From Cherax quadricarinatus (taxonomy: Eukaryota > Arthropoda > Malacostraca > Decapoda > Parastacidae), in assembly GCF_038502225.1 (NCBI RefSeq), contig NC_091300.1, forward strand, positions 42,373,237 through 42,437,236: a stretch of 64,000 nucleotides of DNA, given 5' to 3'. Position numbers and translations under genes: made by a program. The notes under the pieces are model-generated. The model was not told the origin of the DNA. It did no database searches and was given only the letters and a program-made list of their open reading frames with translations. Shown here piece by piece: positions 54,328-64,000 of this stretch. Every line of letters starts with the position of its first letter. Position 1 is the first letter of the stretch.

Positions 54328-54329
<2 letters not shown>

Positions 54330-54496
54330 GTGCTGCGTAACAACCATAGTTATTATGTCATACTTAAATATTGCGTATGGTGCATACCAAAAATAAATCT
54401 TAACGTAAATTTATTAAATATATATACATAAACAGAAAGTTCCATAGTTCTACATACACACTCATAATACAGATTTCAAGCCTCGTCTCTTGTGGT

Positions 54497-57400
54497 CAGT
54501 GTGGATGTAGCAGTGTGGATGTAGCAGTGTGGATGTAGCAGTGTGGATGTAGCAGTGTGGATGTAGCAGTGTGGATGTAGCAGTGTGGATGTAGCAGTGT
54601 GGATGTAGCAGTGTGGATGTAGCAGTGTGGATGCAGCAGTGTGGATGTAGCAGTGTGGATGTAGCAGTGTGGATGTAGCAGTGTGGATGCAGCAGTGTGG
54701 ATGTAGCAGTGTGGATGCAGCAGTGTGGATGTAGCAGTGTGGATGTAGCAGTGTGGATGCAGCAGTGTGGATGCAGCAGTGTGGATGCAGCAGTGTGGAT
54801 GCAGCAGTGTGGATGTAGCAGTGTGGATGTAGCAGTGTGGATGTAGCAGTGTGGATGTAGCAGTGTGGATGTAGCAGTGTGGATGTAGCAGTGTGGATGT
54901 AGCAGTGTGGATGTAGCAGTGTGGATGCAGCAGTGTGGATGCAGCAGTGTGGATGTAGCAGTGTGGATGTAGCAGTGTGGATGTAGCAGTGTGGATGTAG
55001 CAGTGTGGATGTAGCAGTGTGGATGTAGCAGTGTGGATGTAGCAGTGTGGATGTAGCAGTGTGGATGCAGCAGTGTGGATGTAGCAGTGTGGATGTAGCA
55101 GTGTGGATGCAGCAGTGTGGATGTAGCAGTGTGGATGCAGCAGTGTGGATGTAGCAGTGTGGATGTAGCAGTGTGGATGTAGCAGTGTGGATGTAGCAGT
55201 GTGGATGTAGCAGTGTGGATGTAGCAGTGTGGATGTAGCAGTGTGGATGCAGCAGTGTGGATGTAGCAGTGTGGATGTAGCAGTGTGGATGCAGCAGTGT
55301 GGATGTAGCAGTGTGGATGTAGCAGTGTGGATGTAGCAGTGCTGATGTAGCAGTGTGGATGCAGCAGTGTGGATGTAGCAGTGTGGATGTAGCAGTGTGG
55401 ATGTAGCAGTGCTGATGTAGCAGTGTGGATGTAGCAGTGTGGATGCAGCAGTGTGGATGCAGCAGTGTGGATGCAGCAGTGTGGATGCAGCAGTGTGGAT
55501 GCAGCAGTGTGGATGCAGCAGTGTAGATGCAGCAGTGTGGATGTAGCAGTGTGGATGTAGCAGTGCTGATGTAGCAGTGTGGATGCAGCAGTGTGGATGT
55601 AGCAGGGCTGATGTAGCAGTGTGGATGCAGCAGTGTGGATGCAGCAGTGTGGATGCAGCAGTCTGGATGCAGCAGTGTAGATGCAGCAGTGTGGATTCAG
55701 CAGTGTGGATGCAGCAGTGTGGATGCAGCAGTGTGGATGCAGCAGTGTGGATGCAGCAGTGTGGATGCAGCAGTGTGGATGTAGCAGTGCTGATGTAGCA
55801 TTGTGGATGTAGCAGTGTGGATGTAGCATTGTGGATGTAGCAGTGTGGATGTAGCAGTGTGGATGCAGCAGTGTGGATGTAGCAGTGTGGATGTAGCAGT
55901 GTGGATGTAGCAGTGCTGATGTAGCAGTGTGGATGCAGCAGTGTGGATGTAGCAGTGTGGATGTAGCAGTGCTGATGTAGCAGTGTGGATGTAGCAGTGT
56001 GGATGTAGCAGTGTGGATGTAGCAGTGTGGATGTAGCAGTGTGGATGCAGCAGTGTGGATGTAGCAGTGTGGATGCAGCAGTGTGGATGTAGCAGTGTGG
56101 ATGCAGCAGTGTGGATGTAGCAGTGTGGATGTAGCAGTGTGGATGTAGCAGTGCTGATGTAGCAGTGTGGATGCAGCAGTGTGGATGTAGCAGTGTGGAT
56201 GCAGCAGTGTGGATGTAGCAGTGTGGATGCAGCAGTGTGGATGTAGCAGTGTGGATGTAGCAGTGTGGATGTAGCAGTGCTGATGTAGCAGTGTGGATGT
56301 AGCAGTGTGGATGTAGCAGTGCTGATGTAGCAGTGTGGATGTAGCAGTGTGGATGTAGCAGTGTGGATGCAGCAGTGTGGATGCAGCAGTGTGGATGCAG
56401 CAGTGTGGATGTAGCAGTGCTGATGTAGCAGTGCTGATGTAGCAGTGTGGATGTAGCAGTGTGGATGTAGCAGTGTGGATGTAGCATTGTGGATGTAGCA
56501 GTGTGGATGTAGCAGTGTGGATGTAGCAGTGTGGATGCAGCAGTGTGGATGCAGCAGTGTGGATGTAGCAGTGCTGATGTAGCAGTGTGGATGTAGCAGT
56601 GTGGATGTAGCAGTGTGGATGTAGCAGTGTGGATGTAGCAGTGCTGATGTAGCAGTGCTGATGTAGCAGTGTGGATGTAGCAGTGTGGATGTAGCAGTGT
56701 GGATGTAGCAGTGTGGATGCAGCAGTGTGGATGCAGCAGTGTGGATGTAGCAGTGTGGATGTAGCAGTGTGGATGTAGCAGTGTGGATGTAGCAGTGTGG
56801 ATGTAGCAGTGTGGATGTAGCAGTGTGGATGTAGCAGTGTGGATGCAGCAGTGTGGATGCAGCAGTGTGGATGTAGCAGTGTGGATGTAGCAGTGTAGAA
56901 GTAGCAGTGTAAATGCAGCAGTGTGGATGCAGCAGTGTGGATGCAGCAGTGTGGATGCAGCAGTGTGGATGCAGCAGTGTAGATGCAGCAGTGTAGATGC
57001 AGCAGTGTGGATTCAGCAGTGTGGATGCAGCAGTGTGGATGCAGCAGTGTGGATGCAGCAGTGTGGATGCAGCAGTGTGGATGCAGCAGTGTGGATGCAG
57101 CAGTGTGGATGCAGCAGTGTGGATGCAGCAGTGTAGATGCAGCAGTGTGGATGCAGCAGTGTGGATGCAGCAGTGTGGATGCAGCAGTGTGGATGCAGCA
57201 GTGTGGATGCAGCAGTGTGGATGCAGCAGTGTAGATGCAGCAGTGTGGATGCAGCAGTGTGGATGCAGCAGTGTGGATGCAGCAGTGTGGATGCAGCAGT
57301 GTGGATGCAGCAGTGTGGATGCAGCAGTGTGGATGCAGCAGTGTGGATGCAGCAGTGTAGATGCACCAGTGTGGATGCAGCAGTGTGGATGCAGCAGTGT

Positions 57401-57920
57401 GGATGCAGCAGTGTGGATGCAGCAGTGTGGATGCAGCAGTGTGGATGCAGCAGTGTGGATGCAGCAGTGTGGATGCAGCAGTGTGGATGCAGGAGTGTGG
57501 ATACAGCAGTGTGGATACAGCAGTGTGGAAACAGCAGTGTGGATTCAGCGGTGTGGATGCAGCAGTGTGGATGCAGCGGTGTGGATGCAGCGGTGTGGAT
57601 GCAGCGGTGTGGATGTAGCGGTGTGGATGCAGCGGTGTGGATGCAGCGGTGTGGATATAGCGGTGTGGATGCAGCAGTGTGGATGCAGCGGTGTGGATGC
57701 AGCGGTGTGGATGCAGCGGTGTGGATGCAGCGGTGTGGATGTAGCAGTGTGGATGCAGCGGTGTGGATGTAGCAGTGTGGATGTAGCAGTGTGGATGTAG
57801 CAGTGTGGATGTAGCAGTGTGGATGCAGCAATGTGGATGCAGCAGTGTGAATGCAGCAGTGTGGATGCAGCAGTGTGGATGCAGCAGTGTGGTTACAGCA
57901 GTGTGGTTACAGCAGTATAC
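54497..57920. repeat. 14-bp minisatellite, about 244 units
   Basis: Unit CAGTGTGGATGTAG with a T/C variant (GATGTAG or GATGCAG), a GTGCTGATG variant and, near the right end, GCGGTG units. T-type units dominate to about 56900, C-type to about 57540, and the GCGG variant cluster lies at 57549-57760. Long ORFs on both strands (up to 663 codons) encode a 14-residue repeat and are artefacts. Confidence 0.97.
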
Positions 57921-58090
57921 AATACTATAGTTGAAAAGTAATTGAAGTATGAGCGGTGTTCTGTTTCACAGTAACTGTTCGTGTTGGAGCAAAAGTTGCG
58001 ATCTGAGTTCGGCGTCACAAAACTAGTCTAACACACATGTTTATTGACGTGAATCGAAAAATTTGGTTGACCAGAGCTCACACTTAACAC
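57921..58090. other. Unassigned sequence before the PLE
   Basis: No feature recognised. Confidence 0.4.
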
Positions 58091-58109
58091 TGCCAGTGTA
58101 TCAACAAAT

Positions 58110-59151
58110 TTGAGAGATACAATTCACGACGATGTCGCTATGGCTCTCCTTTCTCTCCTGTACTTGCTAATCTTTACATGGAATACTTCGAGTCTGTTCT
58201 TCTTCCTACCATCGATGTGCGCCCTTCACTCTGGCTTCGCTATGTGGATGACATCTTTACTCTGTGGCCTCATGACTTTAATCTCTTCCAGCCTTTTCTT
58301 GAAGCTCTTAATAAACTTTCCCCTTCCATTAAGTTTAAAGCTGAATGGGAATCTAATTCCTTGCTTCCTTTCCTTTATGCCCATGTCCACCACTCAGATA
58401 CAGGTTTTTCCTTTTCCGTTTACCGCAAACCTATGCATAGTGGCATGTACATTTAATGCTTTTCCTATCATGCTTCCCCTATCAAGAAAAGTGTTCTTAT
58501 CTCCCTCTTTCTGCGTGCTCTCTGTATCTGTGATCCTCAGTTCCTTCCAGCAGAAATTTCCACTCTTTATAATTCGTTTTCCCGTCTTGGCTACTCTTCC
58601 CATTTCATAGACTCTGCCCTCTCACGTGCTAAACGTAATTTCTTCTCTCCCAAACTCTCTAATCCGGGAAACTCTTCTGTCCTCTGCCTTCCCTACATTT
58701 CCGGTCTTTCTAATCTCAACAATTATCTCCGTTCCTTAGCTTACTTTCCGTCAAACACTCTTCGCACTAATCTCGTTCATACCTCTCCTCCCTCTACAGA
58801 TGTTCCTGGTGTCTACTCTATTTCTTGCTCCTCCTGTCCTCTTCAATACTTTGGAGAAACTGGTCGATCTCTTTCTGACAGACTTAGGGAGCACAAAAAT
58901 AGTGTTAGGCTTGCCGACACTAACAATGCTCTTTTCTTTCACGTTAGAGATCACAGCCATCCTATTGACTGGTCTTCTGCTAAAACTGTCTTCCCTACTT
59001 CCAACCTTAACAGTCGCCGTCTGGTTGAATCCTCCCTAATACACAACTTTCCTTGTATGAATCTTAGTCCTGGCTTCGTCTCCGTAGATGCCTTCCTTTC
59101 CTACTACATTGTAAAATGCTCCAAACTTCAGAACACCCGTGACTTAACCTG
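58110..59151 (+). pseudogene. PLE reverse transcriptase with GIY-YIG endonuclease
   Basis: Begins with a DDVAM stretch, then a one-base deletion near 58140, then SPFSPVLANLYMEYFES and catalytic LRYVDDIFTLWP. A single in-frame TAA at 58454-58456 interrupts; the same frame continues to TGA at 59149-59151 with SSVLCLPYISGLS, then VYSISCSSCPLQYFGETG and RSLSDRLREHKNSV, the GIY-YIG core with its CxxC pair. This is the most complete PLE here: RT palm and thumb, linker and endonuclease in order. Only two lesions are visible, but the N-terminal RT fingers are missing. Confidence 0.87.
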
Positions 59152-59336
59152 ATTCCTCCTTTTTCTTCTCCCTCTTCCCCTTTACTCTTTCCTTTTTCTC
59201 TTCTGGGTTTTCTTTCTTTCTTCTGCCTTGTGTTTCTCCCTCTGTGGGCACCCAGCTCCCTTGCAGTGCTCCTCTTTCCTAGTATTTGACCGGCTCCTCC
59301 TCCTTACTTCCCCACTACTACTTCCTTCCACCTCCG

Positions 59337-59404
<68 letters not shown>

Positions 59405-59413
59405 ACTACCACT
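59337..59413. repeat. (ACT)n(GCT)n triplet microsatellite
   Basis: Fourteen or so ACT triplets followed by about eight GCT triplets in the PLE 3' UTR. Confidence 0.93.
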
Positions 59414-59474
59414 ACCTGCCTACTACTACCACTTCCTGCCTATATATACCAGTCCTGCTCTACTTCTCGTTAGT

Positions 59475-59520
59475 GTGACTTTGTAAATGGTCCAAGTCGG
59501 ACCGAAACGTCGTCGTAAGC
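59475..59520 (+). ncRNA. Decayed hammerhead-like motif at the PLE 3' end
   Basis: GAC/GUC stem I, TTTGTAA in place of CUGAUGA, stem II GGTCC/GGACC, then GAAACGTC. The 3' half of the core fits, but the changes at core positions 5 and 6 predict no activity. Confidence 0.35.
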
Positions 59521-59594
59521 TCCTCTCTTCTATGTGCGGGTTGTGTATCGTTCCAGTCACGGTATTGTGCCTTTTTTTTATTTCTGAGAAATAC

Positions 59595-59705
59595 AACCTG
59601 GAGTCTACTTGAAGGGTATTCCAGGTATCAACGCCGCCGCGGCCCGGTCCACGACCAGGCCTCCCGGTGGATCAAGGCCTGATCAACCAGGCTGTTACTG
59701 CTGAA
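59595..59705 (-). mobile_element. Solo 3' tail of LINE family D
   Basis: The minus strand matches the GC-rich tail at 46150-46249 and 25343-25442, with no coding part. Confidence 0.6.
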
Positions 59706-59771
59706 CCAATAATACACAGCAGTATTACTCTGGTTTTCAAATTATGCATTTAATACTGTCAAATGTATTAT

Positions 59772-59833
<62 letters not shown>
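59772..59833. repeat. (CA)n microsatellite
   Basis: About 62 bp of CA. Confidence 0.96.
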
Positions 59834-59837
<4 letters not shown>

Positions 59838-59875
59838 TTAAAAGAAACATTTCACTCAACAGAGGTTTTATCACT

Positions 59876-60165
59876 ATTGCATTAATGAATCTGCATTACC
59901 GTTGCATTAATAAATCTGCATTAATGTTGATTAATAAATCTGCATTACTGATTAATAAATCTGCATCACTACTGCATTAATAAATCTGCATTACTATTGC
60001 ATCAATAAATCTGCATTACCGTTGCATTAATAAATCTGCATTACTATTGCATCAATAAATCTGCATTACCGTTGCATTAATAAATCTGCATTACCGTTGC
60101 ATTAATAAATCTGCATTACTATTGCATCAATAAATCTGCATTACTATTGCATTAATAAAACTTTA
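59876..60165. repeat. 25-bp minisatellite (about 11 units)
   Basis: Units contain CTGCATTACCGTTGCATTAA or CTGCATTACTATTGCATCAA, with two shorter units at the start. Confidence 0.92.
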
Positions 60166-60169
60166 CCAC

Positions 60170-60245
60170 TCCATCACATTGATAAAGACCCTGGTGAGCA
60201 AAACGTCTCCTCAATAAAATAACAAAAGTCTCGCACACGTCTCTC
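60170..60245 (+). other. PLE terminal fragment with decayed hammerhead-like motif
   Basis: UUGAUAA core, one extra A, then GACC, loop, GAGC, AAAA and CGUC. The core is the U3-A8 type, but stem II and GAAA have decayed. Confidence 0.45.
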
Positions 60246-60384
60246 TTTTATACATTATTACACCTACAGAATAAAATATAGAGAAATGCTCATCCAAATT
60301 CACCTTTCGTCCGAAAGGTTACATAATATTAAGTAAAAGATTGTATTATGTTTCGAACGCAGCAGAATAAGAAACAATTCATTG

Positions 60385-60480
60385 GGAAGCGCTAAACCCG
60401 CACTGGTCATACAGCACCTGGAAAATGGAAAGTAGTTAGACTTGGTCCAAGTAAAAGGAGATTTGCCTCAATTTCTTTTA
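60385..60480 (+). repeat. Interspersed repeat family R, truncated copy
   Basis: GCGCTAAACCCGCACTGG and TCATACAGCACCTGG match the start of 36690-36730. Confidence 0.45.
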
Positions 60481-61275
60481 TCAAAACTAGTGATGGGAAG
60501 ATACCCAAATGTTTGCCGATATTCATACTGATATTCAATTTTAGGCCAGTACCCGTACTCAGTTTTAAACCTATACCGATGCTCAATTTTGGACCGATAC
60601 TGGTACTCAATTTTAAACCGATGCCGATACCATTAAAAGTAGCTGACAGCGCCGATACTTCAGCACGTCCTGAAGTCCATATATGACACTCACCGACGTC
60701 ACACTACCTTCCACTCCGCCTTTTTCATAACCTCTTTTAAATAACAAAAACCACGATCTACACATTTTGAAACAAGAAAAAATACGGCTCGTATGAGAGG
60801 AAAATAGAGTTACATGTAAAATAAAGCCGAAATTCGCAGGCTTTCTCACCTCAACTTTATAACGTTATTTTGTTTCCAGCTTGAAACTTACTCCATTTTT
60901 CCCCCCGCCTCATTCTTTGTCCGCCATGATGGACGTGAAGCCCTAATGTCGCAACTTTACCCACCTATAAAAGCTCACAGAGCGAGCCTTTGTTGCCTCT
61001 GTAAGCAGCAGTCATGAGGCGGAGTTCTGTAAGCAGTCAACTCCTCGCGCTCACCTCGTGCAACACAGTTAATCTCAAAACTCTTTCTTCAAGGTTGATG
61101 GACTGATCACGTCATTCAATCTCCACTGCTTCTGCTATGTCCAGTATTAGTCACCTTCGCATTCGAATGACGAAATGTTTCTGACGAAGATGCCAAAATG
61201 TTGCCCCCGTGTTTTACTCACCAACAAACGCAGTTTCAAGAGTATGTATATGAATTGTATACAATACGGACAAGA
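60481..61275. other. Unassigned sequence with a PLE-like remnant
   Basis: 60500-60640 has four imperfect repeats of a CCGATACTCAATTTTA type. 61130-61215 carries CTGACGAAGATGCC and AAAATGTTGCC, possibly a decayed PLE end. Nothing else was recognised. Confidence 0.35.
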
Positions 61276-61775
61276 TGAAGAATTAGACAGACATGCAACA
61301 TCTGGGTCTCTATTTGTAGACATTTCGCTTTATCAGTACAAGGTCATAATGTGAAGAAAGTAGAACTATATACAAAAGATGAGGCAATCAGTCCCTCAGC
61401 CACGGTGATGGTGAAGGACACCGTAGTCTTGAAGACTCTGAAGCACAGGCAGGAAGATTGTCGCTCATTTACTGGCGTCAAATGAGAGATGCGCAGCAGA
61501 CGAAGGCATTATCACTGATAGGCAGGATTCGTCAGTGGAAATAGGTCATGCCCAAACGATGGGCTACAACCTTCTTAATTACTCCTGGCCCATCCCAAGG
61601 GTATGACAGGCTTCCACTGGCGAATCCCGCCTACCAGTGACAATGCCTTCGTCTGTTGCGCATCTCTCATTTGACGCCAGTAAATGAGCGACAATCTTCC
61701 TGCCTGTGCTTCAGATTCTTCAAGACTACGGTGTTCTTCACCAACACCAAGGCTGAGGGACTGATTACCTCATTG
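61276..61775. repeat. 173-bp imperfect inverted repeat next to a PLE end
   Basis: Arms 61381-61553 and 61599-61771 are inverted copies with some mismatches and a 45-nt spacer. Outside the left arm, on the minus strand, CTGATAAAGCGAAATGTC resembles the hammerhead-like PLE end with stem II deleted. The arm ends (GAGGCAATCAGTCCCTCAG) resemble those of the 28167-28523 inverted repeat. Confidence 0.8.
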
Positions 61776-61859
61776 TGCTCTTCAACTCCAAGGCTGAGTA
61801 AGCTAAGGTCGGTGGTCACGAAAGGCCATCCTGTCCTAGCTGTCTGGGGGATTAGTGTG

Positions 61860-63345
61860 GAGCGTTACAGAGCACCATGGCTTGTTGTAGTGTATTGGAA
61901 TCTCAGGTTAAAGCGTTGAAGGTGGTGGTTCCACTTCTCTAAGAGGAAAATAAGAGGTTGAAAATTCACCTAGATGGATTTGGGAGGGAGTCTGAGAAGG
62001 GTGGAGCCAGTGTGGAGGAAAAGGTTACCGGCAGTCTTTACTAAAGGTAGAAGTATCAAGATAAGGGAGCTTAACAGAGATCTTAAGGTAGGAAATTGAT
62101 TCTCTGTTCTCCAGAAAAAATGTACTTCCGTGGTCAGCGAGGTTGAAGGTAACACTAACTCCCCTGATAATCAAGGTAAGAACATTCTGGTTGTGGGCGA
62201 CTCGCAAGAAAGATAAATGGACCGTGTTTTCTGTAACAGAGAAAGGAACGTTAGTGTGCGCGCTTCCCGGGAGCTGGTGTTGATGACATAGTCAACAGGT
62301 TGGATAATATTATGTCAGGTAATGGGAACAAGCCCATCATCTGTCCTAGTACTAGTGGAAATGATATCGGGAAGGGCAGGAGACAAGAGCCGCTGAATAA
62401 GTACAAGTCAGCCATAGATGTAACTAGGTCTAAGGGAGGGGTCGCAGTCATAAGTAGCATCTTGCCTAGAAGGGGAGTGGGAATGAATGGATGTCTAGGG
62501 CAACTGGTGTAAATGGCTGGCTAGACAGGTACTGTAAGGAATTTGCAATCCCATTCATTGATAACTGGGACAAATTTTGTGGAAAACGTGTTATGCATGC
62601 AATGGATGGGGTGCATCTCTCAGGGGCCGGAGTGGTTGCATTAGCAAACTCGATTGAGGGGGCCATTGCTGACTTGTCTAGGACTTTAAACTGATGGATT
62701 ATAGAGGTATGGGAGTGTGTGGGAAACAGTCAAGCTGCAGTAAAAGGGTTGAATACAGCAGATATTATCAGGATACCTCAGGAATATGTTTAGACAATAT
62801 TCAAAATAAAGTTGCTCTTTGATCAAACAAAGAGACAGTAGAGGGCAGTGTGTGACTAGAGGTTTACTATACTAATAGTAAGAGTAAGAAATAAGTTAGA
62901 TGAGCTAAGATTACTTGCATGTGCAAGTAATATAGATATTAAGCTATACCAGAGACCTGGTTCAACCTGAAAGATAGAGAAATGCCTTTGGAATGCCACA
63001 TACAAGGCTATAAACTATTCCATACTGATAGGGTCAACAGGGGGGGGGGTGATGTATGTCAGAGATAATTTAAATTGTTGTGTTAGACAAGATATAAGAT
63101 TAGAAGCATCGGACACAGAATCTGTTTGGCTACAGTTTCTCGAGTGTCGTGACAAATTAATTTTGGGTGTGATTTATATGCCCCACAAATCTTGATATGG
63201 AGGTCAGTAAGCTTCTATGGGACGAAATTCATAAGGCATCTAGACATGGAAATGTCGTGTTAATGGGAGATTTTAACTTTAGACAAATTGAGTGGAACAA
63301 TATGACAGGAAATCTTGAGTCTAGTGACTTACCTCAATTTTTGTA
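61860..63345 (+). pseudogene. CR1-like LINE (copy C): ORF1 esterase and endonuclease start
   Basis: ORF1 starts at an ATG at 61877, but stops and shifts follow. Esterase blocks are seen as VVGDSQ-like sequence near 62193, SGNDIGKGRR near 62350, PFIDNWDKFCG near 62550 and MDGVHLSGAGV near 62605, ending at 62694. The endonuclease begins after 62870 with TRNKLDELRLL and TESVWLQFLECRDKLILGVI, and VVLMGDFNFRQIEW near 63260. It is truncated at about 63345. It is a different, more diverged subfamily from copies A and B. Confidence 0.78.
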
Positions 63346-63640
63346 TACTGTTCTACTTTCTTCAAAAGTGGGTATGTTGGAGCTCATGAGGCCCGAGTAA
63401 ATGCTGCCCGTACAAGCTGAGAATATGTGCTAGAAACTATGACTCGAACAATGAGGCACAACCAGGCGAGTACATTGCTGGGCCTGCCAGGGATTACGGA
63501 CTTTAACAACAGTTGGTTACAAAGGGACAGAAGGGAAGAAAAAGCCAAAAAGAAAGTTAGAAAGGACAGGAAGGAAATGGGGTAAGAATAATAGGAACGG
63601 AAAAAAAACGAGAGGAGAAAGGTCAAAAGAGAGGGAAAAA
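63346..63640. other. Unassigned sequence
   Basis: Purine-rich towards the right. No gene recognised. Confidence 0.4.
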
Positions 63641-63645
63641 GAAAA

Positions 63646-64000
63646 GGCTGGAGGGGAGACAGTAAAGGCTGGAGGGGAGAATGAACAGGATGGAGGGGAG
63701 TAAAGAAAGGATGGAGAGGGGAAAAGACAGGATGGAGGGGAGTAAAGACAGGATGGAGGGGAGTAAAGACAGGATGGAGGGGAGTAAAGACAGGATGGAG
63801 GGGAGTAAAGACAGGATGGAGGGGAGTAAAGACAGGATGGAGGGGAGTAAAGACAGGATGGAGGGGAGTAAAGACAGGATGGAGGGGAGTAAAGACAGGA
63901 TGGAGGGGAGTAAAGACAGGATGGAGGGGAGTAAAGACAGGATGGAGGGGAGTAAAGACAGGATGGAGGGGTGTAAAGACAGGATGGAGGGGAGTAAAGA
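63646..64000. repeat. 21-bp minisatellite reaching the window end
   Basis: Diverged GGCTGGAGGGGAGA units give way at 63726 to near-identical 21-bp units containing GACAGGATGGAGGGGAG. The array is open at the window edge, so its length is unknown. Confidence 0.95.

Larger units (their letters stand above)
58095..59580 (+). mobile_element. Penelope-like element, 5'-truncated
   Basis: Coding remnant 58110-59151, a 3' UTR with a triplet repeat, and a terminal sequence at 59475-59580 that matches the hairpin at 25755-25910. It is truncated upstream of the RT palm. Confidence 0.85.

Noticed and set aside
54462..57831. His/Thr/Cys-rich ORFs up to 663 codons
   Set aside because: Translation of a 14-bp minisatellite (14-residue protein repeat); frames on both strands are open.
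54497..57920. CRISPR-like direct repeats
   Set aside because: Units are contiguous without unique spacers, and the genome is clearly animal.
59182..59486. Poly-Thr/Ala or poly-Leu ORFs
   Set aside because: Frames through the (ACT)n(GCT)n triplet repeat.

Overview
This window is a gene-poor, repeat-saturated stretch of an animal nuclear genome. I found no host protein-coding gene, no rRNA gene and no convincing functional tRNA gene. The mix points to an arthropod, most likely a decapod crustacean such as a crayfish or relative: BEL/Pao, RTE-like, CR1-like and Jockey-like retroelements, many Penelope-like element (PLE) pieces, tRNA-derived SINEs, long (TA)n, (GA)n and (CA)n tracts and several long minisatellites. 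Species is inference.

Layout. 1-9 kb: degenerate tandem repeat, decayed RTE-like LINE (minus), PLE with inverted ends between two (TA)n tracts, C-terminal piece of a possible restriction-like-endonuclease LINE, then three head-to-tail 5'-truncated Jockey-like LINE copies each bounded by (GA)n. 9-23.5 kb: a 33-bp minisatellite split by a BEL/Pao element (LTRs 12707-13755 and 19880-20929, 5-bp target duplication). 24.7-28.5 kb: AP-1-like minisatellite, LINE tails and several PLE pieces. 28.5-34 kb: two same-strand CR1-like LINEs with an SGNH-esterase ORF1. 34-41 kb: minisatellites, an LTR-like insertion inside a 54-bp minisatellite, SINEs and a 32-bp satellite. 41-54 kb: decayed, nested, near-complete and truncated RTE-like copies plus a small TIR element. 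54.5-57.9 kb: a 14-bp minisatellite of about 244 units. 58-64 kb: PLE with YVDD reverse transcriptase and GIY-YIG domains, more minisatellites, a large inverted repeat, a decayed CR1-like copy and a 21-bp minisatellite running off the end.

How the parts fit. Almost all coding sequence is reverse transcriptase, endonuclease, gag or integrase, and nearly every copy carries stops, frameshifts or truncation. The only long clean ORF is the CR1-like ORF1 at 29646-30482. LINE and PLE ends repeatedly abut microsatellites, suggesting simple repeats act as landing sites or are seeded by element tails.

The most interesting signal is a set of short PLE-terminal sequences that fit one hammerhead-ribozyme layout. 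Across families with unrelated stems, core positions 3 and 8, which pair in the hammerhead fold, appear as C-G, U-A and G-C. Hammerheads in PLEs are known; the natural 3-8 covariation seen side by side here is what deserves a check.
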